DNA of 32,394 bases from Promethearchaeum sp. Lineage in GTDB: Archaea; Asgardarchaeota; Lokiarchaeia; Sigyniarchaeales; Promethearchaeaceae. The notes under the pieces are model-generated. The model saw only the letters and a program-made list of their open reading frames with translations. It was not told the origin of the DNA and searched no databases. The DNA is taken from positions 1 through 32,394 of the forward strand of contig JAUWMK010000005.1 in NCBI GenBank assembly GCA_030613185.1. The letters are read 5' to 3'. Shown here in pieces: positions 24,139 through 29,334 of this stretch (positions are counted from its first letter, which is position 1; each line of letters starts with the position of its first letter). The translations under genes were made by a program, and so were the position numbers.

Positions 24139-24609
24139 ATGAGTGATAAAAATAAAATTGTTCGTGTAAATTTTACGATGCCTCTATTCTTAAAAGAAGA
24201 ATGGGATGAGTTTGCAAAAAATACTTTGAATAGTTCTACTTCTCAAATGGTTAGAAATGCTGTACGTGACTATAGAAATAAATATAAAGAATTAGAACGT
24301 CCTACAAGTAATTTAAGCCTTGAATTATTAGAAATGAAAATGCAAAAAATGAAAGAAAGCATTGGACAAGATATGCTTGAATTTAAGAAATTGATGAAAG
24401 TTGAAAAAAACGAAAAAGATGGAATTGACGAAGCAAAAGATTCAATTTTAGAAATTCTAGAAAAATTACAACCGATAAAAACAAAACCAATTGCTAAAAT
24501 GATTAGAATGAATCCGTCTGATGTTTTAGATATTTTAGAATCTATGCAATTAGAATATAAATTAATAAAAATTACAAAAACGGGATGGATAATAGATGAG
24601 CATAAGTAA
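24139..24609 (+). CDS. RHH transcriptional regulator with C-terminal winged-helix-like domain
   Basis: This 156-residue protein has two parts. Residues 6-50 (KIVRVNFTMPLFLKEEWDEF, then SQMVRNAVRDYRNKY) form a ribbon-helix-helix DNA-binding domain. After an acidic helical linker, residues about 95-156 (DSILEILEKLQPIKTKPIAK, then MNPSDVLDILESMQLEYKL and TGWIIDE) resemble a small winged helix. It overlaps the recombinase gene by 14 nt, so the two are translated together. The inverted repeat over its own TATA box is the natural operator. It probably controls integration or excision of the element. Confidence 0.8.
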   Translation: MSDKNKIVRVNFTMPLFLKEEWDEFAKNTLNSSTSQMVRNAVRDYRNKYKELERPTSNLSLELLEMKMQKMKESIGQDMLEFKKLMKVEKNEKDGIDEAKDSILEILEKLQPIKTKPIAKMIRMNPSDVLDILESMQLEYKLIKITKTGWIIDEHK

Positions 24610-25582
24610 TATAAGTATTGATAAAATCTTAAATAAAAAAGATTTTGCAATTGTGGAGCAGTTTTTGAAAATAAAAGAACAAACTGGTAAACATACTAGA
24701 TGTGTTTCAGAATCTACTTTAAAAGATTTTTTTAAATTTGTAAATAAATCTGAAATTTTAGATATTGATGAATTTTATTGTGAAGAATATTTCTTTGACA
24801 TAAATTCTCGAAATTTGAAATACTCTTCAAAAAAGACAAAAAGAAGTCAAATAAATAGTTTTTTTGAATATTTCAGAAGGAAAGTAAGACGTACGAATCC
24901 TACTTATTACAATCCTGTGCCTACATTAAAAGAATGTAATTTTTCAGCAGATATTTTTAGCCTAGAAGAAGAAGAAAAGAAGGTCAAAGAAGCAATTTTT
25001 TCTATCAAACAAATAGAAAATATGCTAAGAAAATTATATTTTACAAAGCAGATTTATTTTGTAGTATCTTTACTCTTATTTTTCTGTGGGATGCGAATAT
25101 CAGAATGTGTATCTATAAAAATAGAAAATGTTGATTTAGAAAAACGATTTTTAATTACTGGAATAGAAGAAGGAGCTAGAAAATCTAATAAACGAGGCAA
25201 TAAACCTTTATACTTCTGTTTTCCACCTATTGTTGCATATTTCTTAAAAGAATATATTCTAGAACTCAAAGTACAATATCCTGACAATATATGGTTATTC
25301 AAAGGAGTTAATGGACATATATGTTCTAACAGTTATCAAATTTATTTGAAATCAAAATTTAATGCAAAATCTCATAGTTTTAGAAAAACACTTCTTACGT
25401 TTGCTTTAAACTTGAATAATTCGACACCTTTACATTTTACAGAACTTTTGACTAACCATAAAATAAGTAATGTTGTAATGGGTTTCTATAATAAAATTTC
25501 TATCGAAGAACGGGTAGCAATTTATGACAAATTTCTGCCAAAAGAATATTCTGAAATAATCAAATTTTGTCAAAAACTCTAA
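24596..25582 (+). CDS. int: Tyrosine recombinase (integrase)
   Basis: This 328-residue site-specific recombinase has a complete catalytic set by eye: Arg167 in CGMRISECVSI, a Lys in the beta-hairpin region (near 200-204), His260 and Arg263 in HSFRKTLL, His288 in LLTNHKISN and the nucleophile Tyr298 in GFYNK. The N-terminal part (about 15-110) is the helical core-binding domain, with a basic patch KKTKRSQINSFFEYFRRK. The gene is intact, starts inside the preceding RHH gene and faces a convergent DUF3800 gene 37 nt away. It is the strongest evidence that the region to the right is an integrative element. Confidence 0.92.
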   Translation: MSISNISIDKILNKKDFAIVEQFLKIKEQTGKHTRCVSESTLKDFFKFVNKSEILDIDEFYCEEYFFDINSRNLKYSSKKTKRSQINSFFEYFRRKVRRTNPTYYNPVPTLKECNFSADIFSLEEEEKKVKEAIFSIKQIENMLRKLYFTKQIYFVVSLLLFFCGMRISECVSIKIENVDLEKRFLITGIEEGARKSNKRGNKPLYFCFPPIVAYFLKEYILELKVQYPDNIWLFKGVNGHICSNSYQIYLKSKFNAKSHSFRKTLLTFALNLNNSTPLHFTELLTNHKISNVVMGFYNKISIEERVAIYDKFLPKEYSEIIKFCQKL

Positions 25583-25619
25583 TTTTTTCTCTTTTTCTGA
25601 AAATAAGATTATAGAGAAG

Positions 25620-26477
25620 TTAAAAATTCCAAAATTCATCTAATAAATAATCTTCATTAAATACTTTTATTCCACGTCCTTTAATATTATCTGGATAACC
25701 ACGAAATAAGTATTTAATTTTTTGAATAAAATCGTCAATATTTTCATCCATAATCGAAGGATTCTTTGGAATAGTTATAAAATATGTTAGATAATGATAA
25801 AGTAAACCACAGATACAATCTGCTAATTGAATGAAATTATTATGTTTCGATTGAACAAATGATAAATCTTCTGTTATATGTTTAAATTCTTTAACATAAT
25901 TAGTTCCAAAATTTATAGTTCTTTTATAAATATCATAATAATCATAAACATCTGAATTCTTTTTATCCTTCATTTCTTCTTTACCGTCGAATCTTAAAAT
26001 AGCATAATGTTCAGGAAAATTATATTTAATTTCTTGTTCTATTCTTTCCATTAAATTTTCTAAACAAATTTTTCTTGGTCTTAAAGAAGAATCTAGTGAA
26101 TCTTTCGGATTTTTTAAATAAATGACTGAAATTATCTTCATTTGAGAGTTTCTAATTAAATCTGTTGTAAAAAAAGAATATATTCTATTCAAAATTTCAA
26201 TCCTTTCTTCAACTGAAAGATCGTTATAAAAAGAATCTTGTTTATTTCTACGAGTTAAAATATCGCTTAAATGAAGATCAAATTTATCTTTAACTTTAGG
26301 AAATTTTTTTTTTTTTAAAACATCTTTCCAAATTTTCATTTTTACTTTTTTAAAAGAAGAGTTTATTTCTTTCCAATATTTATCTTGCACTAATAGAGTA
26401 GTTAGCATGAAATAACTTGTTCCTGTAGCAACAGAATTTCCTGATTCGTCAATATATGCAAAGAAAATTAAAATCAC
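25620..26477 (-). CDS. DUF3800 protein
   Basis: This 285-residue protein of the DUF3800 family opens with the diagnostic strand FFAYIDESGNS (Asp10, Glu11, Ser12, Gly13). Late in the chain it has SKHNNFIQLADCICGLLYHY, the family's second conserved segment with an Asp. The family has an RNase H-like look and is frequent on mobile elements and in defence-rich regions, but its activity is not established. The GTG start at 26477 is supported by a TATA-like box about 25 nt upstream, which fits a leaderless mRNA. It is convergent with the integrase gene. Confidence 0.85.
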   Translation of the reverse strand: MILIFFAYIDESGNSVATGTSYFMLTTLLVQDKYWKEINSSFKKVKMKIWKDVLKKKKFPKVKDKFDLHLSDILTRRNKQDSFYNDLSVEERIEILNRIYSFFTTDLIRNSQMKIISVIYLKNPKDSLDSSLRPRKICLENLMERIEQEIKYNFPEHYAILRFDGKEEMKDKKNSDVYDYYDIYKRTINFGTNYVKEFKHITEDLSFVQSKHNNFIQLADCICGLLYHYLTYFITIPKNPSIMDENIDDFIQKIKYLFRGYPDNIKGRGIKVFNEDYLLDEFWNF

Positions 26478-26486
26478 TTATTTTTA

Positions 26487-26500
26487 AATTTTATAAATAT
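26487..26500 (-). promoter_or_regulatory. TATA-like promoter of the DUF3800 gene
   Basis: On the minus strand the sequence reads ATATTTATAAAATT, centred about 20-25 nt before the GTG at 26477. The spacing matches a leaderless archaeal promoter and supports the GTG start. Confidence 0.45.
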
Positions 26501-26565
26501 CTCAATTATCAAAATAGAATGATTAAACCATTTAAACTCTTATTGTTTCTTTTATTTTGAAAGGT

Positions 26566-26587
26566 AGCATTAAATATTATTTATGCT
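26566..26587 (+). promoter_or_regulatory. TATA box flanked by an AGCAT/ATGCT inverted repeat
   Basis: AGCAT (26566-26570) and ATGCT (26583-26587) flank TAAATATTA (26571-26579), which lies about 25 nt before ATG 26599. The layout suggests an autoregulated leaderless promoter for the small HTH gene. Confidence 0.5.
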
Positions 26588-26598
26588 GTTAAATTAAC

Positions 26599-26826
26599 AT
26601 GGTAAAATATAATCGAAGAACAGAAATTGCTGTATTTGACTCGATAAGTCGAGCAGGTACATTTTCTAGTGTAATCTGTCAAAAATTGAAGCTTGAATAC
26701 AAAATAATCATTCATTATTTGAACCGACTTTTGCTTGGTAATCATATTTCACAGAAAATGAAAGACGGAATTAAAATCTATTATAGAACGAGTCAGAATA
26801 GAAATTATTGGCTAAATGGTCGATAA
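26599..26826 (+). CDS. Small winged-helix-like DNA-binding protein, 75 residues
   Basis: The product RRTEIAVFDSISRAGTFSSV, CQKLKLEYKIIIHYLNRLL and IKIYYRTSQNRNYWL looks like a helix-turn-helix with a wing, similar in size to archaeal plasmid and virus regulators. The helix order and the aromatic wing resemble the small protein encoded at 28027. Its promoter carries an inverted repeat over the TATA box. It is followed by the long non-coding, repeat-rich region, so it could control replication or the repeats' activity. Confidence 0.65.
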   Translation: MVKYNRRTEIAVFDSISRAGTFSSVICQKLKLEYKIIIHYLNRLLLGNHISQKMKDGIKIYYRTSQNRNYWLNGR

Positions 26827-26907
26827 TAAATATCATCATTTTTCCGAAAACTACTTTTTTACTTCATTTCTTTAACCTGTATGTTAATAAAATCCATATT
26901 ACTTATC

Positions 26908-27007
26908 TTATACCGAAAAAATGAATTTTATACATTTGTATAAAATTTTATACAAAGGTCCAAAAAATTATACGAAAGTCCAATATTTTATACAATAGTA
27001 CAATATC
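26908..27007 (+). repeat. Five tandem 20-bp iterons
   Basis: Units begin at 26908, 26928, 26948, 26968 and 26988, each opening TTATAC. Units 3 and 4 read TTATACAAAGGTCCAAAAAA and TTATACGAAAGTCCAATATT; unit 5 reads TTATACAATAGTACAATATC. Units 1 and 2 share mainly the TTATAC core. The period is exactly 20 bp, about two helical turns. Around unit 2 the bases TTTTATACA and TGTATAAAA (26926-26945) form an inverted repeat. Such arrays bind replication initiators or partition proteins. Confidence 0.75.
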
Positions 27008-27185
27008 TAGACTTGCTTTAGGAAATAGAAACATTAGATTTTGTATTATTGCAGATACCAATACTACGTTAACACTTCTTCAGGAAATTAAGAACAGGAA
27101 AAACAAGAATATATCAATATAGATATGCGTGTGGCTGGATTAGTGGTTCTTTTTGTGGCTTTTCAGAACCTTATCAAATTATTTC

Positions 27186-27204
27186 GTAATTACTTTGTAA
27201 TTAC
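27186..27204 (+). repeat. Paired GTAATTAC palindromes, 11-bp period
   Basis: GTAATTAC occurs at 27186-27193 and at 27197-27204. Each copy is a perfect 8-bp palindrome, and the two are one helical turn apart, which suits side-by-side protein binding. Confidence 0.5.
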
Positions 27205-27294
27205 TGCAATATTTTTTATTCATTATGTAATCCTGCAGGAATATGTAGATATATTAAAAAACAAAAGTTCCTGTAAAACCTTTCTTTAACTTTC

Positions 27295-27327
27295 TATCGT
27301 TATGTTCTCGAGAACATATTGAAAAAT
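27295..27327 (+). repeat. 33-bp direct repeat, copy A
   Basis: The left part TATCGTTATGTT and the right part ACATATTGAAAAAT are identical to copy B at 27406. The 7-bp centre here is CTCGAGA. Together with neighbours it makes the palindrome ATGTTCTCGAGAACAT (27302-27317). The two copies start 111 bp apart. Confidence 0.7.
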
Positions 27328-27405
27328 TTTAATTAAATATAATGGAAATAGTACAAATTCTTATTCTACTATCTAAATCAGCAATATAATTAATCTTACA
27401 ATATT

Positions 27406-27438
27406 TATCGTTATGTTTTGCTGTACATATTGAAAAAT
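27406..27438 (+). repeat. 33-bp direct repeat, copy B
   Basis: Same 12-bp left and 14-bp right parts as copy A, but the 7-bp centre is TTGCTGT. Constant arms around a variable centre of fixed length resemble a dimer-binding operator or a recombinase core site. It lies about 100 bp before the small gene at 27537. Confidence 0.7.
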
Positions 27439-27500
27439 ATAAATTTCTATCTAAAGATTTAATCGTACAACTTAGCTTCATAATAATATTTTGCAATATG

Positions 27501-27520
27501 ATAAGTTTTATAAATCTTAT
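27501..27520 (+). promoter_or_regulatory. TATA box inside a near-perfect 20-bp palindrome
   Basis: ATAAGTTTTATAAATCTTAT is symmetrical at 18 of 20 positions. The central TTTATAAA lies about 27 nt before ATG 27537, so that ATG is the likely leaderless start. The palindrome would act as an operator. Confidence 0.5.
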
Positions 27521-27536
27521 TTACATCAGTGCTATA

Positions 27537-27770
27537 ATGATTAATCTAACTATAAAAAATAGAAAAATAATTGATATTAATAATAAAAAACCGAGTATCT
27601 TTAAAGAACTTAGTACTAGACAAATATGCAATAAAATTAGACGACTTAATGATCCGATAAGAGTTAAATTCATTCTTTTTTTGTCTAAAAATTATAAGAT
27701 CGAAAAAGCAGAAATAATAAAAAACGAAAAATTTATTTCAATTTTTAAGAATTTGCCGAAAACATTTTAA
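27537..27770 (+). CDS. Small uncharacterised protein, 77 residues
   Basis: The product is basic and mostly helical: NLTIKNRKIIDINNKKPSIF, ELSTRQICNKIRRLNDPIRV and KFILFLSKNYKIEKAEI. The middle part could be a helix-turn-helix, but no family is recognised. I chose ATG 27537 because a TATA box lies about 27 nt upstream; the in-frame ATG at 27498 overlaps that promoter palindrome. It is isolated between two stretches of non-coding DNA (27771-28026 downstream). Coding status is moderate: codon use looks plausible, but the gene is short and unmatched. Confidence 0.4.
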   Translation: MINLTIKNRKIIDINNKKPSIFKELSTRQICNKIRRLNDPIRVKFILFLSKNYKIEKAEIIKNEKFISIFKNLPKTF

Positions 27771-27894
27771 TATAAATCCTATTTATATCCTAACTACTCG
27801 TAGCTCATATTTCTATTCTTTTCTATAAATTTAATTACTTTATTTTAGAATTTAATATCTAACGATATATCTTATTTTCTAATCTTACATTTTC

Positions 27895-27970
27895 CGATAA
27901 GACAGCAAGGCTACTCATGCATACTTTTGATGACAGCACGCGTGCGATACTCTATACTTCTTTGATGGGG
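27895..27970. other. GC-rich patch with palindrome and imperfect direct repeat
   Basis: About half of these bases are G or C, against roughly a quarter in the flanks. The patch holds the perfect palindrome GCACGCGTGC (27936-27945), two copies of GACAGCA (27901 and 27932) and an imperfect repeat of ACTC, ATACTT and TTTGATG about 36 bp apart. It may encode a small structured RNA or be a protein site. Nothing further can be shown by eye. Confidence 0.4.
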
Positions 27971-27973
27971 TGA

Positions 27974-28006
27974 TTTAAATAATTTAATGGCTTTAATTTA
28001 TTTAAA
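27974..28006 (+). promoter_or_regulatory. Promoter with perfect 9-bp inverted repeat
   Basis: TTTAAATAA (27974-27982) and TTATTTAAA (27998-28006) are perfect complements 15 bp apart. The right arm serves as a TATA box about 25 nt before ATG 28027. It should drive the operon that runs to the right edge. Confidence 0.5.
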
Positions 28007-28026
28007 CAGTTTAAAAAAAGAAGCTC

Positions 28027-28227
28027 ATGAAAATGGCAAATAAAAAAAGTCCTGTTTTAAAGCAAAAAATATACTTGTGTTTAAAGAAAAAACCACAACG
28101 TATACAAGAAATTGCAGAAAAAGTAAACAGATCTTACCCATGTGTTAGAGATTATTTACTAGATTTGCTTGATGAAGGTAAAATTAAATCTACTGAAGAA
28201 TATAAAGTAAAGGTATATTACAAATGA
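28027..28227 (+). CDS. Small winged-helix protein, 66 residues
   Basis: This is a compact helix-turn-helix: SPVLKQKIYLCLKKKPQRIQ, EIAEKVNRSYPCVRDYLLDL and then a wing DEGKIKSTEEYKVKVYYK. The arrangement (IQEIAEKVNRSYPCVRDYL) is typical of archaeal MarR/ArsR-like winged helices reduced to one domain. It is the first gene of a plus-strand operon and overlaps the next gene by 4 nt (ATGA). With an inverted repeat at its promoter it is probably the operon's own repressor. An ATG at 28033 is an alternative start. Confidence 0.75.
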   Translation: MKMANKKSPVLKQKIYLCLKKKPQRIQEIAEKVNRSYPCVRDYLLDLLDEGKIKSTEEYKVKVYYK

Positions 28228-28997
28228 AAAAACAATGCAAAGCAATATCTAAAACTGGTAATAGATGCAAAAGAAACGTTGCTAAAGGAAAAAAATCTTA
28301 TTGTAAATTTCACTCGTTGTCTAAAAATAGAAAAGCATCTGATAAAATTCAAAAAACTATTTCTGTTGCAGAAGGACGAAAAATAATTTCTCGTAGACTT
28401 GCAGAATCAAAAGTAGGAACACTACAAGATATTTCTAAAAAATCTGCTGTAATATTTAAGAAACCGAATCAGTACTGGGCAGAATCGAAAGGTAAAAACT
28501 CAGATGTACAAAATTTGGACGATGGTTCACAAGTAGTATTAGATAAATTTCATTATTCTAATGCAGAATTAATGGAAATACTTAGAAGTTATAAATCAAA
28601 ATCAAAGAATAGTAAAATGGATATGGAACAATGGGGTTTTACATTCCGTATTAATCTAAATACTTTTCGCGTGTACGGATTAGAAAAAAAAGACCGCTTA
28701 GCACTTAGAAATAAAGTTCTAAAAAGAATTTCAAATGATTTTGTAAAAATATCTAACGAATATCATGATGTTGTTAGTTTGGTTAAGAATAGTAAAAAGC
28801 TTATAGAAAAAGAAAAACAGAAGAATTTTACAATGTTGAAGCAAAGTATAAAATTAGTTAAAAATCAAAAAAACGAATTAGATGAACACATTAAGAAATA
28901 TCATTCATCAAAACAGATTAATGATTCAAAAAATACATATCAAGGCTCTAAAATAGTATTTCTAAATACTGTGAAATTCTTACGAATGGAGACTTAA
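28224..28997 (+). CDS. DUF5763-like zinc finger and coiled-coil protein
   Basis: This 257-residue protein begins with a compact finger: Cys5, Cys15, Cys27 and His30 in the pattern QCKAISKTGNRCKR ... YCKFH. That motif is common in phage and large-virus proteins (DUF5763-like). The rest is basic: a middle section with QWGFTFRINLNTFRVYGLEK, and a long charged helix (about 170-240) that may form a coiled coil. It shares an ATGA overlap with the upstream winged-helix gene. A nucleic-acid binding role is likely; the exact one is unknown. Confidence 0.7.
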   Translation: MKKQCKAISKTGNRCKRNVAKGKKSYCKFHSLSKNRKASDKIQKTISVAEGRKIISRRLAESKVGTLQDISKKSAVIFKKPNQYWAESKGKNSDVQNLDDGSQVVLDKFHYSNAELMEILRSYKSKSKNSKMDMEQWGFTFRINLNTFRVYGLEKKDRLALRNKVLKRISNDFVKISNEYHDVVSLVKNSKKLIEKEKQKNFTMLKQSIKLVKNQKNELDEHIKKYHSSKQINDSKNTYQGSKIVFLNTVKFLRMET

Positions 28998-28999
28998 AA

Positions 29000-29182
29000 A
29001 TGCTATATGAAGAAATGATTCTTATAAGTATGTTTTTTCTTTTTATAATATTAGTCTGTTTTCTATATATTATACATAAAGAATGTAATGAAAATTCAAG
29101 AGTTTCAAAAAAGACTTTACAGATTTTATCAAAAATTATAGATCATATCGAAGAAAAACAAATATTGAAGGAGATTGAATAA
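29000..29182 (+). CDS. Small single-span membrane protein, 60 residues
   Basis: The product has a hydrophobic N-terminal span (ILISMFFLFIILVCFLYII, about 7-25) and a charged cytoplasmic tail ending in HIEEKQILKEIE. It starts 2 nt after the preceding stop. This layout resembles small membrane proteins of archaeal viruses and plasmids, or a holin-like peptide, but no family is recognised. Confidence 0.65.
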   Translation: MLYEEMILISMFFLFIILVCFLYIIHKECNENSRVSKKTLQILSKIIDHIEEKQILKEIE

Positions 29183-29184
29183 AA

Positions 29185-29334
29185 ATGATGAAATTCTTTA
29201 ATTGGGCTTATAATAAGAACGGAACTGCTCAAGTTTTACTTACTGAATATGCAATTAGCCAAAATATCTCTCAAGCTGAAGCATTAGCACAAATTTATCA
29301 TGAAATGATTGAAATGGGAGTATATCCACAATGA
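29185..29334 (+). CDS. Very small protein, 49 residues
   Basis: A complete frame runs from ATG 29185 (a second ATG follows directly) to the TGA at 29332-29334, which overlaps the start of the large surface protein gene (ATGA). The product is soluble and helical: MKFFNWAYNKNGTAQVLLTE, YAISQNISQAEALAQIYHEM and IEMGVYPQ. It begins 2 nt after the previous stop, so it is part of the tight operon. No family is recognised. Confidence 0.65.
   Translation: MMKFFNWAYNKNGTAQVLLTEYAISQNISQAEALAQIYHEMIEMGVYPQ

Larger units (their letters stand above)
26827..27500. other. Non-coding, repeat-rich region (candidate replication or control region)
   Basis: These 674 bases contain no convincing gene. They hold five tandem 20-bp units (26908-27007), two GTAATTAC palindromes 11 bp apart (27186-27204), a TCCTGCAGGA palindrome near 27232 and two 33-bp direct repeats (27295 and 27406). 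A frame from 26925 to about 27120 lacks a start codon and runs through the iterons, so I do not call it a gene. The dense repeats and high A+T resemble plasmid or viral origins and partition sites. Confidence 0.55.

Noticed and set aside
26925-27122. Open frame of about 65 codons through the iterons, ending in a coding-like stretch (LALGNRNIRFCIIADTNTTL)
   Set aside because: It has no ATG, GTG or TTG at a sensible place and its first half is made of the 20-bp repeats. It may be a gene remnant, but this cannot be shown.
27900-27970. Possible C/D box small RNA (UGAUGA at 27928-27933)
   Set aside because: No CUGA box D follows at a proper distance, and the terminal stem is missing.
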